Source: an uncultured Flavobacterium sp.
GTDB taxonomy: Bacteria; Bacteroidota; Bacteroidia; Flavobacteriales; Flavobacteriaceae
Length of the DNA: 18,888 nt
Direction: 5' to 3'
Assembly (NCBI RefSeq): GCF_946482535.1
Contig: NZ_CAMLRU010000029.1
Span: 1-18,888 of the forward strand
How positions within the stretch are numbered: the stretch's first letter is position 1; each line of letters begins with the position of its first letter. Shown here in pieces: positions 6,615 through 14,345 of this stretch. Position numbers and translations under genes: made by a program. The notes under the pieces are model-generated. The model saw nothing but the letters and a program-made list of their open reading frames with translations, had not been told where the DNA came from and made no database searches.

Positions 6615-6628
6615 CCACTGCCAACTGA
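6604..6628. repeat. Short direct repeat CTGCCAACTGA over the aat stop codon
   Basis: CTGCCAACTGA occurs at 6604-6614 and again at 6618-6628, with CCA between. The first copy supplies the last aat codons (SAN-stop). The second fills the gap before the tag stop. Confidence 0.6.
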
Positions 6629-6631
6629 TTA

Positions 6632-7192
6632 CTATTTCCTCTTCCAGCAATCTTCTAAGTGATCATTCACCATTCCGGTGGCTTGCATGTGTGCGTAAAC
6701 TACAGTAGAACCGACAAACTTAAACCCGCGCTTTTTTAAATCTTTGCTGATTTCGTCTGAAAGCGGCGTTGTGGCTTGGATATCGCTTAATTTTTTGATG
6801 TTGTTTTCGATGGGTTTTCCACCGGTGAAATTCCAAATGTATTTGGAGAAAGAACCGAATTCTTCCTGAACTTTCATAAAAGCAATGGCATTGGCAATCG
6901 TTCCTTTGATTTTTAGGCCGTTGCGAATGATGCCGGCGTCTTGCATAAGTTCGGCTACTTTGTCTTCGTTGTATTGGGCTACTTTTTTGTAATCGAATTG
7001 GTCAAAGGCATTGCGAAAGTTGTCTCTTTTTTTCAAAATGGTGTACCAACTTAGCCCGGCTTGAAAAGTTTCCAAAACCAAAAACTCGAATAATTTGTCG
7101 TCATCATAAACCGGATTTCCCCATTCGTTGTCGTGGTAATCGCGGTACAAATCGTCTTTTTCGCACCAAGCGCAGCGTATTTTATTGTCCAT
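6632..7192 (-). CDS. tag: DNA-3-methyladenine glycosylase I
   Basis: 186 residues, the expected length. It excises 3-methyladenine from alkylated DNA in the first step of base excision repair. The zinc ligands that pin the N- and C-termini are present: C7 (RCAWC), H20 (DYHDNEWG), H178 and C182 (NDHLEDCW). The base-recognition segment LVLETFQAGLSWYTILKKRDNFR (about 38-60) includes Glu41, equivalent to the E. coli residue that contacts 3-methyladenine, and Trp49. The stop is TAG. The ATG at 7192 lies inside the 3' end of the upstream yhhQ gene (11-bp overlap), so the two are cotranscribed; the pairing looks positional rather than functional. Confidence 0.97.
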   Translation of the reverse strand: MDNKIRCAWCEKDDLYRDYHDNEWGNPVYDDDKLFEFLVLETFQAGLSWYTILKKRDNFRNAFDQFDYKKVAQYNEDKVAELMQDAGIIRNGLKIKGTIANAIAFMKVQEEFGSFSKYIWNFTGGKPIENNIKKLSDIQATTPLSDEISKDLKKRGFKFVGSTVVYAHMQATGMVNDHLEDCWKRK

Positions 7193-7832
7193 CTTTGGTA
7201 ATGTATTTTTGAATTACGTAATGTCCTAAATAAATGAATGGCGTCATGCCGACAGCTATAATTAATTTAACTGTATAACCCGTCAATCCTGAAATGATAT
7301 AGGTTTTGGTGTCCATAATTCCGGGCAACCAAAAAGCGATGCCTAACACTATAAAACTGTCGAAAAACTGAGAGATTACGGTTGAACCGGTACTTCTGAG
7401 CCAAATCATTTTATTTCCCGTTCTTCTTTTGACAAAATGAAAAATGGTGACATCAATTAATTGCGAAGCCAGAAAGGCGATGATACTGCCCACAATAATC
7501 AATTGGCTTTGCCCAAACACGGCATTGAATTGTTCCGAAGAAACCGAGCTTATTCCGGTAGACGGAATTTGCATGGCAAAATATAGGATAAAAAAGGTGT
7601 AAGCGATTAATCCGGCGGTGATGAAGGAAAGTTTTCTTACGCCTTTCTCGCCAAAATATTCATTGATTAAATCGGTGGTAACAAAAACGATAGGCCAGGG
7701 TAAAATGCCTATGCTCATTACGGCTGAGCCTACGTCGATAAGTTTTCCGCCAATTAATTCTGCAACGATGGCATTGGTGATGAAGATGCCAGCGAGTACG
7801 ACATAAACGGTGTCTTTTTTGGATTGGAACAT
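7182..7832 (-). CDS. yhhQ: Queuosine precursor transporter, YhhQ/DUF165 family
   Basis: 216 residues with about six hydrophobic helices. Family signatures are WPIVFVTTDLINEYFGEKGVRK (about 46-67), SQLIDVTIFHFVKRRTG (about 123-139) and WLRSTGSTVISQFFDSFIVLGIAF (about 144-167). Members of this family take up queuosine precursors (preQ0/preQ1 or the queuine base) across the inner membrane for tRNA modification. Substrate choice among these cannot be read from the sequence. It is the first gene of a two-gene unit, its 3' end overlapping tag by 11 bp. No preQ1 riboswitch is visible in the short leader. Confidence 0.92.
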   Translation of the reverse strand: MFQSKKDTVYVVLAGIFITNAIVAELIGGKLIDVGSAVMSIGILPWPIVFVTTDLINEYFGEKGVRKLSFITAGLIAYTFFILYFAMQIPSTGISSVSSEQFNAVFGQSQLIIVGSIIAFLASQLIDVTIFHFVKRRTGNKMIWLRSTGSTVISQFFDSFIVLGIAFWLPGIMDTKTYIISGLTGYTVKLIIAVGMTPFIYLGHYVIQKYITKDGQ

Positions 7833-7859
7833 GGGTTTTGATTTACATACCTAATAAAT

Positions 7860-7867
7860 CAAATGTA
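7860..7867 (-). promoter_or_regulatory. -7 element ahead of yhhQ-tag
   Basis: The minus strand reads TACATTTG here, a match to TAnnTTTG, 27 bp upstream of the yhhQ ATG. No correctly spaced TTG -33 is seen, so the call rests on the -7 match and position only. Confidence 0.4.
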
Positions 7868-7880
7868 CAGTTTTTTGGGA

Positions 7881-7918
7881 AAAGAAAAAACCTCGATTCA
7901 AAGAAGAACCGAGGTTTT
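7881..7918 (-). terminator. Intrinsic terminator after tsf
   Basis: The stem pairs 7887-7899 with 7906-7918 (AAAACCTCG-TTC type, one A-C mismatch at 7896/7909) around a 6-nt loop. On the minus strand it is followed by a T-rich tract (complement of 7881-7890). It lies about 35 bp beyond the tsf stop and ends the ribosomal block. Confidence 0.85.
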
Positions 7919-7951
7919 AATATGGTGAATTAATAATTTTAATTCATAGGA

Positions 7952-8920
7952 TTATCCCAAAGAAACTCTTTTGAAACCAGTGATTTCAACGTTGAAACCT
8001 TTAACATAATCACCTACTTTTTTACTGTCATCTTTGATGAAGTTTTGATCCAATAAAGCTTTCTCTTGGTCTAAAGTAGTGTTGTCAGAAATAAAACGAG
8101 CTACTTTACCCGGAAGAATTTTATCCCAAATTTGTTCCGGTTTGCCTTCTGCTTTTAATTCCGCTTTAGCATCTTCTTCCGCTTGTTTTAAAACTTCAGG
8201 AGTTAATTGAGAGAAAGAGATATATTTAGGAACATTTTTCAAAGTTTTTCCTAAACGTTTCGCTTCTTCATTTTCTTTTTCGATTACAGCAATACGAGCA
8301 GCCAATTCAGAAGCAACGAATGCAGGATCAAAATCTTTGTAAGATAAAGTATCAGCTCCCATTGATGCTACTTGCATAGAGATGTCTTTAGTTAAAACAT
8401 CAGCATTGGCAACTGGTGCAGAAATAGCTGTTAAGGCAGCAATTTTATTTACGTGAACATAAGATCCAACGAAAGCGCCTTCTAAGATTTCAAAACCACC
8501 GATTTCGATTTTTTCACCGATAACACCGGTTTGCTCGATTAATTTTTCAGCTACAGTAATTCCGTTGAAATCTGAAGCTAAGAATTCTTCTTTAGAAGAG
8601 AAGTTGATTGCTTTTTCAACTAAAGCTTTAGCCAAGGCTACGAAAGCTTCATTTTTACCTACGAAATCTGTTTCGCAGTTTAAAGTGATGATCGCTCCTT
8701 TAGTATTGTCAGCATTGATAAAAGAAACAGCCGCGCCTTCAGAAGACTCACGGTCAGAACGGTTAGCAGCTACTTTTTGTCCTTTTTCTCTAAGGATTTG
8801 TATAGCTTTATCGAAATCTCCTTCCGCTTCAACTAAAGCTTTTTTACAGTCCATCATTCCGGCACCTGTAGTTTGTCTTAATTTGTTTACGTCTGCAGCA
8901 GTAATTGTGATTGTTGACAT
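7952..8920 (-). CDS. tsf: Translation elongation factor Ts
   Basis: 322 residues, longer than the roughly 283 of E. coli but in my knowledge usual for Bacteroidetes. EF-Ts is the guanine nucleotide exchange factor that regenerates EF-Tu-GTP. The N-terminal UBA-like domain has LRQTTGAGMMDCKKALVEA (14-32) and the core begins with ETDFVGKNE (83-91), both family signatures. Internal symmetry of the core subdomains is kept, and the C-terminal segment (about 225-322) carries the extra length, including KAELKAEGKPEQIWDKILPGK. It is the last gene of the block, after rpsB, with a 138-bp spacer that carries a long inverted repeat. Confidence 0.98.
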   Translation of the reverse strand: MSTITITAADVNKLRQTTGAGMMDCKKALVEAEGDFDKAIQILREKGQKVAANRSDRESSEGAAVSFINADNTKGAIITLNCETDFVGKNEAFVALAKALVEKAINFSSKEEFLASDFNGITVAEKLIEQTGVIGEKIEIGGFEILEGAFVGSYVHVNKIAALTAISAPVANADVLTKDISMQVASMGADTLSYKDFDPAFVASELAARIAVIEKENEEAKRLGKTLKNVPKYISFSQLTPEVLKQAEEDAKAELKAEGKPEQIWDKILPGKVARFISDNTTLDQEKALLDQNFIKDDSKKVGDYVKGFNVEITGFKRVSLG

Positions 8921-8960
8921 AATATTTTTTTCTTTTAAATTATTTTTTTTGTAAAAAAAG

Positions 8961-9050
8961 AAATTCCAATTCTAAAATCCCAAATTCCAATTTTATTAAA
9001 TCATCAAGATTGATAATTTTTTGGAACTTGGAATTTTATTCTTGGAATTT
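8961..9050. repeat. Long imperfect inverted repeat in the rpsB-tsf spacer
   Basis: The left arm contains AAATTCCAAT (8961-8970) and CAAATTCCAA (8981-8990). The right arm contains TTGGAACTTGGAATTTT (9021-9037) and CTTGGAATTT (9041-9050). The arms match over about 30 positions with a few mismatches, capped by ATCATCAAGATTGAT (9000-9014). The element would form a long hairpin in the rpsB-tsf mRNA. It shares an exact 10-mer with the repeat before aat. Confidence 0.7.
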
Positions 9051-9058
9051 AATCAGTT

Positions 9059-9865
9059 TTATTCTTCAGTTTGAGTTTCTGTAGCTTCTACTTCAGGAGC
9101 TGCTTCAACAGCCGGTGCTTCAGCAACAGCTACTTCTACAGTTTCTTCAGCGTCAGTTTCAGGAGCAGCGTCAGAAGTTCTGTTGGCTAATCCGTCTTTT
9201 ACAGCGTCAGTTACTAAAGATAAAATTTTATCAATTGATTTTGAAGCATCATCATTGGCCGGGATAACGTAATCTACTTCACGTGGATCAGAGTTAGTAT
9301 CAACCATTGCAAAAACTGGAATGTTTAATTTTTGTGCTTCTTTGATTGCGATGTGTTCAGCCTTGATATCTACTACGAATAAAGCAGCAGGAAGTCTTGA
9401 CATATCAGCGATAGAACCTAAGTTTTTCTCTAATTTGGCACGAAGACGATCTACTTGTAGTCTTTCTTTTTTAGACAAAGTCATGAAAGTTCCGTCTTTC
9501 TTCATTTTATCAATTGCAGCCATTTTTTTAACGGCTTTACGGATAGTAACGAAGTTAGTTAACATACCACCTGGCCATCTTTCAGTGATGTAAGGCATGT
9601 TACAAGCTTGTGCTTTTTCTGATACGATATCTTTAGCTTGTTTTTTGGTAGCTACGAAAAGTATTTTTCTACCTGAAGCAGCAATTTTTTTCAAAGCTTC
9701 GTTAGCTTCTTCGATTTTTGCTGCTGTTTTATATAGGTTAATGATGTGAATACCATTACGCTCCATATAAATGTAAGGAGCCATATTTGGATCCCACTTA
9801 CGAGTCATGTGTCCGAAGTGAACACCTGCTTCTAATAATTCTTTAACGTCAATTTTGTTTGCCAT
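9059..9865 (-). CDS. rpsB: 30S ribosomal protein S2
   Basis: 268 residues. Signatures are LLEAGVHFGHMTRKWDPNM (10-28), GIHIINLYKT (38-47), ITERWPGGMLTNF (93-105) and VDTNSDPREVDYVIPANDDA (188-207). S2 binds late to the small subunit at the head-body junction and helps recruit S1. Residues 231-268 form an acidic Ala/Glu/Val-rich tail beyond the globular core, common in this phylum. It precedes tsf, the classical rpsB-tsf order. The 174-bp spacer from rpsI has no exact TAnnTTTG motif, so it may be read from the rplM promoter or from a promoter I cannot recognise. Confidence 0.98.
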   Translation of the reverse strand: MANKIDVKELLEAGVHFGHMTRKWDPNMAPYIYMERNGIHIINLYKTAAKIEEANEALKKIAASGRKILFVATKKQAKDIVSEKAQACNMPYITERWPGGMLTNFVTIRKAVKKMAAIDKMKKDGTFMTLSKKERLQVDRLRAKLEKNLGSIADMSRLPAALFVVDIKAEHIAIKEAQKLNIPVFAMVDTNSDPREVDYVIPANDDASKSIDKILSLVTDAVKDGLANRTSDAAPETDAEETVEVAVAEAPAVEAAPEVEATETQTEE

Positions 9866-10039
9866 TGTGTAATAGTTTACGTTCCGTGATTAGCAATGTT
9901 CCTTTTGGCTTTTCGCTTTTAGGCTTCATTTAGATGCTAAACTAATTCCCTTTTTACAAGGAATATCGACAACTTTGTTTTAAATTCTAATTTAATTGTA
10001 AAAAATAATCTGAAAATATATTCTGGTAAATACCGAATA
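9866..10039 (-). other. rpsI-rpsB spacer with a small hairpin, possible S2 leader
   Basis: This 174-bp non-coding stretch holds a 7-bp hairpin with one bulged C (9945-9952 with 9958-9964, loop TTTAC), about 80 bp before the rpsB ATG. Nearer the gene is a run of AAAAG-type repeats on the minus strand (about 9902-9925). No T-run follows the hairpin, so it is not a clear terminator. An S2-binding autoregulatory leader is possible but unproven. Confidence 0.3.
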
Positions 10040-10426
10040 TTAACGTTTTGAGAATTGGAATCTCTTTCTCGCTTTTTTCTGACCGAATTTTTTACGTTCT
10101 ACCATTCTTGGATCTCTGGTTAATAATCCTTCTGGTTTTAGGATGCTTCTGTTTTCAGCTTCCACTTCACACATTGCTCTTGCAATAGCCATTCTCACAG
10201 CTTCTGCCTGACCTGTTGAACCACCACCGTATACGTTTACTTTTACGTCAAAGTTCTCAGCGTTGTTTGTCATAGACATTGGCTGTAATACTTTGTACTG
10301 TAAAGTAGCGGTTGGGAAGTAGTTGTTGAATTCTCTTTTGTTAACGGTAATTTTTCCAGTTCCTTCTGAAACATAAACACGTGCTACAGCACATTTTCTT
10401 CTACCGATTTTGTGAATAACTCCCAT
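10040..10426 (-). CDS. rpsI: 30S ribosomal protein S9
   Basis: 128 residues. The start IGRRKCAVARVYVSEGTGKI, the central signature GGGSTGQAEAVRMAIARAM and the basic C-terminus RDPRMVERKKFGQKKARKRFQFSKR are diagnostic. The terminal SKR tail reaches the P-site tRNA. The ATG shares one base with the rplM stop (TAATG), so the two are translationally coupled. Confidence 0.98.
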   Translation of the reverse strand: MGVIHKIGRRKCAVARVYVSEGTGKITVNKREFNNYFPTATLQYKVLQPMSMTNNAENFDVKVNVYGGGSTGQAEAVRMAIARAMCEVEAENRSILKPEGLLTRDPRMVERKKFGQKKARKRFQFSKR

Positions 10427-10881
10427 TACTTAAGATCGTTTAGGTTAACTGTTTTAGGTTTTTGAGCCTCATGTTTGTGCTCAGTTCCTACCACAACATT
10501 TAAATTTCTGAAAAGTTCTGCTCCTAATTTGTTTTTAGGTAACATTCCTTTCACTGCTTTTTCAACTAGCAAAGCAGGGTTTTTTGATTGCAAAACCTTT
10601 GCAGTCAAACTTCTTTGTCCTCCCGGGTAACCTGTGTGACGAATGTATGTCTTGTCGTCAAGTTTGTTACCGGTAAGGTTGATTTTGTCTGCGTTAATAA
10701 CAATTACGTTATCTCCACAGTCGACGTGAGGTGTGTAACTCGGCTTGTATTTTCCTCTCAAAAGCATCGCAACTTTTGAAGCAAAACGACCTAAGTTATG
10801 ACCTTCAGCATCTACAATGATCCACTCTTTTCCAGAAGTGGCCTTGGTTGTAGATTGTGTCTTGTAGCTTAATGCGTCCAT
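10426..10881 (-). CDS. rplM: 50S ribosomal protein L13
   Basis: 151 residues. Signatures are [25 protein letters not shown] (about 20-44), [20 protein letters not shown] (about 49-68), and [36 protein letters not shown]13 is an early-assembling large-subunit protein. It is the first gene of the rplM-rpsI-rpsB-tsf array, with a strong promoter upstream. The leader of about 35-40 nt contains a small hairpin TCCC-TTTATT-GGGA (10908-10921) that could be regulatory, but the evidence is slight. Confidence 0.98.
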   Translation of the reverse strand: MDALSYKTQSTTKATSGKEWIIVDAEGHNLGRFASKVAMLLRGKYKPSYTPHVDCGDNVIVINADKINLTGNKLDDKTYIRHTGYPGGQRSLTAKVLQSKNPALLVEKAVKGMLPKNKLGAELFRNLNVVVGTEHKHEAQKPKTVNLNDLK

Positions 10882-10924
10882 AATTTATTTTTAATTAAAC
10901 ATTCCATTCCCAATAAAGGGAGTG

Positions 10925-10955
10925 CAAAAGTACAATTATTTATTAATAAAGCAAA
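10925..10955 (-). promoter_or_regulatory. Promoter of the rplM ribosomal operon
   Basis: On the minus strand TTTG (10955-10952) is followed after 19 bp by TACTTTTG (10932-10925), a full match to the flavobacterial -33/-7 consensus. The predicted start is near 10918-10921, about 40 nt before the rplM ATG. Confidence 0.8.
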
Positions 10956-11152
10956 TACCATTTTTCAAAATTTTTTGTAAAGCATCCTTTTTTGCTTAAA
11001 ATCCTTTAAATGAATAGCCTTAACAATAATACAACAACTGAATTTAGGAGCAAAACCTATCGGTATTTTCTTTGAATTGTGAGGAACTTTCATACTTGCA
11101 GTTGAGGAAGCACAAGAAATTTTACTATTTTTACACTTTAACCAACAAAAAA

Positions 11153-12178
11153 ATGAAATCGAAAGCCACTTTAAAACAAATTGCCAAAGAGTTGGGCGTT
11201 TCCGTTTCCACCGTATCAAAAGCTTTGAACGGAAGTCCGGAAATCAGTGAACCCACCAAGCAACGCGTACAGGAATATGCCAAATTGAAAAATTACAAAC
11301 CCAATGTAATTGGTCTGAACCTTAAAAACAGAAGAACCAAAACCATAGGCGTGATTATTCCGAACATTTTGAATTCATTTTTTGCCAAAGTGTTTAGCGG
11401 TATCGAAAAAGTAGCCGATGAAAAAGGATACAAGGTCATCACTTGTATTTCGAATGAATCCTTGGAAAAAGAAATCAATGCGCTGGAGATGTTGAGCAAC
11501 GGAACCATTGACGGTTTCATTCTTTCCATAGCCGAAGAATCTCAAAAGCTGCAAAAGTTCAGTCATTTTACTTCCATTATCAACGAAGGCACGCCTATTG
11601 TTATGTTCGACCGAATTGCCGATGAGGTGAATTGTGACAAAGTTATCGTAGACGATTTCGAATCGGCAGTAAATGCGATGGAGCATTTAATCAAAACCGG
11701 CTGTAAAAAAATCGCCTTGCTTTCCGCCATTGATAATTTGAGTGTAGGCAAGTTGAGAGCCAAAGGATTTTATAAAGCTTTGGAAAATCACGGACTAAAA
11801 GTGGACGAAAACTTAGTGATTTTGGCCAATGATAATGAAGAATTTAACTCAAAAATCGGAGGTTTTTTTATTAAAAACAAACCCGATGGCGTTTTTGCGT
11901 TAGACGAACATGCTTCTGTAACGGCAATGAAACTCGGTATTCAAAACGGCTATAAAATTCCGAAAGATCTGTCGATTATTGGTTTTGCCGATGGGGTTTG
12001 GTCACGCAGAATGACACCAAGTTTGTCAACAGTTAGCCAACATGGTCCGGAAATAGGTGAAGTAGCAGCACAGTTGCTAATCGATAAATTAGAAAGCGAA
12101 GAAGAAACGTTTACTTATACCACCACCACAATCAAAACGGAATTGAGACAAAGAGATTCTACAAAGAAATTATTCTAA
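11153..12178 (+). CDS. LacI-family transcriptional regulator
   Basis: 341 residues from the ATG at 11153. The frame is open 81 bp further upstream, but the LacI helix-turn-helix begins at once after this Met: TLKQIAKELGVSVSTVSKALNGSPEISEPTKQRV (about 5-38), followed by the hinge-like YKPNVIGLNLKNRRT. The rest is a periplasmic-binding-protein-like sensor domain: KTIGVIIPNILNSFFAKVFSGIE, IDGFILSIAEE, IVMFDRI, and LSIIGFADGVWSRRMTPSLSTVSQ. Family members repress or activate sugar-utilisation genes in response to a carbohydrate ligand. No sugar transporter or hydrolase is nearby, so target and ligand are unknown. It is divergent from rplM (271-bp spacer), and its 3' end overlaps the convergent methyltransferase gene by 20 bp. 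A TTTG-N18-TACTTG sequence about 11090-11120 is a weak promoter candidate. Confidence 0.95.
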   Translation: MKSKATLKQIAKELGVSVSTVSKALNGSPEISEPTKQRVQEYAKLKNYKPNVIGLNLKNRRTKTIGVIIPNILNSFFAKVFSGIEKVADEKGYKVITCISNESLEKEINALEMLSNGTIDGFILSIAEESQKLQKFSHFTSIINEGTPIVMFDRIADEVNCDKVIVDDFESAVNAMEHLIKTGCKKIALLSAIDNLSVGKLRAKGFYKALENHGLKVDENLVILANDNEEFNSKIGGFFIKNKPDGVFALDEHASVTAMKLGIQNGYKIPKDLSIIGFADGVWSRRMTPSLSTVSQHGPEIGEVAAQLLIDKLESEEETFTYTTTTIKTELRQRDSTKKLF

Positions 12179-12821
12179 AGATAGAATTGGTTTCGGCCAA
12201 ATCTTTCTTTTCTGAAACAAGCTCAAAAGCCATGGCATTTTTTACTGCGATGGCTTTTATTTTTTCAATGGCACAATCTTGCGAAAGAATCATAAAGCAG
12301 TTGGTTTTAGGCGATAGATAATCCGGTAACTGATGGAATAACTTTTCGAAATACTCAAAATTTTCCCCGCAAAACCAAGCTTGTTCTTTTACGTTTTTAG
12401 GAGATTTTGGATAATAGGGCGGATTGATAATGATATAATCAAAGGCACGATTTTTAATATTTCGGAACAAATCAGAATTAACGATTTCCATTTTTAAATG
12501 ATTTTTTTCTGAATTGGTAACCAAATAGTCTAAAGCGATTGGATTGATGTCGGAAGCGGTTACCAAAGCTTTTTTCTTCGCTGCTAAAAGCGAAATGATG
12601 CCACTGCCACAACCCAATTCTAAAAAGGTTTTGCTTTCCAAATCCATATCTTTTATAAAATCCAAAAGAATTTTAGTGCTGAAAGTCAGCTGAGGCGGAA
12701 AAACATCGGGGTGAATTTTTATCGAAATACCGTCATAAGTAAAATTCCTTGGTTTAGAATAGTACAAATTCAAACCAAACTTCAAAAAAGGATGCGATAT
12801 TTTTTTGAGAAACTTTCTCAT
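12159..12821 (-). CDS. SAM-dependent methyltransferase with NPPY motif
   Basis: 220 residues. The Rossmann core shows motif I FLELGCGSGIISLLAA (66-81), the acidic SAM-ribose contact SDIN (90-93) and motif IV IINPPYYP (131-138). The NPPY motif is typical of enzymes that methylate an amino nitrogen (PrmC/HemK, RsmC, TrmN6-like), so the substrate is probably an amine or amide, but PrmC and RsmC themselves have other N-terminal domains. The start follows the stop of the radical SAM gene with no gap, making it the last gene of the six-gene unit. The role could therefore be methylation of an aminosugar in the product, or unrelated housekeeping. Its 3' end overlaps the convergent LacI gene by 20 bp. 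Confidence 0.88.
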   Translation of the reverse strand: MRKFLKKISHPFLKFGLNLYYSKPRNFTYDGISIKIHPDVFPPQLTFSTKILLDFIKDMDLESKTFLELGCGSGIISLLAAKKKALVTASDINPIALDYLVTNSEKNHLKMEIVNSDLFRNIKNRAFDYIIINPPYYPKSPKNVKEQAWFCGENFEYFEKLFHQLPDYLSPKTNCFMILSQDCAIEKIKAIAVKNAMAFELVSEKKDLAETNSIFRIISL

Positions 12822-14345
12822 CTATTCTGAATAAAACCCTTCAATCTCCGGTTGACGATATTTCCAAAGTTTGTGCAAAGCCTTGATTTCATATGGATAA
12901 TGGTAAATCCCGGTTTTGTAACGCCAACCCGAAACCGATTGCAAAATAGTTTTTTTAAACCCGCGGATCCTAAAATCGGAAACCGTCGGATAATAGCCGT
13001 TCAATACTGTTTCAAAATTTTTAATGGTATCAATCATATAAGGTTTCAACCAAGGCGTCAATGGATTTTTGCGCAAATCGAAATTCTCCCAACTGGGCGA
13101 AATCCAATCTTCCAATTGTTTCGGAAACGAGAATCCGGCGTCGAGAATTTGTTGGTACAACTCAGAACCTTCCGTTGGCACCGGGCTAAACAAATAAATA
13201 ATGATTTCCGCATTCGGATTGATGGCTTTGATTTCTTTGATGAAATTGATGTCCCACAGAATTTGGTCATACACTTCTTTCTCCGTTTTGGCAGGCATTC
13301 CTAATACAAAAGACAATTCCGGAATGATATCCGCGTTTTTCATGCGCAGCACAAAATCTTTGATCATTTGTCCGGTTTGCGTTCCGCCTTTGTTCATTTG
13401 TTTCAGCACCGCGTCGTTTCCGGTTTCGGCACCGAGGAAAATCATTTTGCAACCTGCTTTTCGCATGAGTTTCAAATCGTCATCGCTATACATATTAATG
13501 GTGTCGATTCGGCCTTCGCCCCAATAACTGATGTTGTCGTTCATGATGAGTTCTGAAAACTCTAGTACTCGTTTTTTGGAAGTAAAGAAATTGTTGTCGT
13601 GAAATTCCACGGCGTCAATGTTGTACTTTTCTTTGAAATATTTGACATCTTCATAAATTCGGGCTGCCGACATACCTTTCCATTTGGCATTGTAAATGGG
13701 AACCACGGCGCAAAACGAACACGAAAACGGGCAACCCATACTCGAATGATAAGACAAAGTTTTATGGCCCATAAAGGTTTTGGCCAAATAATTTTTGACA
13801 GGATAAAACGAATTCAGATACGCATACGGAAACTTTGGTAAAGTGTCTTGGTCGAGCAAAGCTTCTACAGCGGTTTTGATGATTTCTCCTTTGTGGTCTT
13901 TGTAAATCAGGTTTTTAATGAAGAATATTTCTTCTTTTTTATTTTGTTCCAAAGCCGTAATCAACGACGGAAAAGCCACATCACCCGGACCATTGATGAT
14001 ATAATCCACCACGCCCGATTCGAGCGAAACTTTATATTGATTGGCCGCAAAATAACCGCCCCAAACCGTGATGGTTTCAGGATACAGTGCTTTAATTTTT
14101 TGGGTAAACGGAATTGCCTGACGCAATTGTGGTCCGGGCATTACGGTGGAACCAAAGTATTTGAACTCATCCGTTTTTAAATAACTCTCAATCGTTTCCC
14201 AAGGATTTTGTTCCAAATTGCCATCCACAAAAACATAGTCATATTGGCCATGAATAGAAGCGCCAACCTGCAAAATCGAATTGGGAATCCGATGCTTGCC
14301 GTTCGCACTTTTGGGATTGAATAAGATGATTTTAGGTAATGGCAT
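12822..14345 (-). CDS. B12-binding-type radical SAM protein (BchE-like class)
   Basis: 507 residues. An N-terminal Rossmann-like domain (about 4-135; PKIILFNPKS, STVMPGPQLR, TVWGGYFAA) has the layout of a cobalamin-binding domain. I find no DxHxxG lower-ligand motif; VDGNLEQ sits near the expected place, which suggests base-off cobalamin or loss of the cofactor. The radical SAM domain has the cluster motif C205-PFS-C209-SF-C212 preceded by SSMG, then VEFHDNNFF (247-255) and IFLGAETGN (302-310). The C-terminal 150 or so residues (from SPVPTEGSELYQQI) resemble the tail in this class. Such enzymes often methylate unactivated carbons or rearrange complex molecules. The ATG lies 14 bp inside the upstream fusion gene, so it belongs to the glycan operon. 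The substrate is unknown. Confidence 0.92.
   Translation of the reverse strand: MPLPKIILFNPKSANGKHRIPNSILQVGASIHGQYDYVFVDGNLEQNPWETIESYLKTDEFKYFGSTVMPGPQLRQAIPFTQKIKALYPETITVWGGYFAANQYKVSLESGVVDYIINGPGDVAFPSLITALEQNKKEEIFFIKNLIYKDHKGEIIKTAVEALLDQDTLPKFPYAYLNSFYPVKNYLAKTFMGHKTLSYHSSMGCPFSCSFCAVVPIYNAKWKGMSAARIYEDVKYFKEKYNIDAVEFHDNNFFTSKKRVLEFSELIMNDNISYWGEGRIDTINMYSDDDLKLMRKAGCKMIFLGAETGNDAVLKQMNKGGTQTGQMIKDFVLRMKNADIIPELSFVLGMPAKTEKEVYDQILWDINFIKEIKAINPNAEIIIYLFSPVPTEGSELYQQILDAGFSFPKQLEDWISPSWENFDLRKNPLTPWLKPYMIDTIKNFETVLNGYYPTVSDFRIRGFKKTILQSVSGWRYKTGIYHYPYEIKALHKLWKYRQPEIEGFYSE

Noticed and set aside
7833..7885. preQ1 riboswitch before the queuosine precursor transporter gene
   Set aside because: A CCC followed by A-rich bases invited the comparison, but no preQ1 stem with correctly placed pseudoknot partner can be drawn, and the nearby hairpin is the tsf terminator.
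11072..11152. Longer LacI protein starting upstream
   Set aside because: The helix-turn-helix begins right after the Met at 11153, and upstream translation has no similarity.
12852..13304. Open frame of 150 codons on the plus strand
   Set aside because: Antisense to the radical SAM gene, with low-complexity basic and Phe-rich translation and no family signature; a shadow frame.
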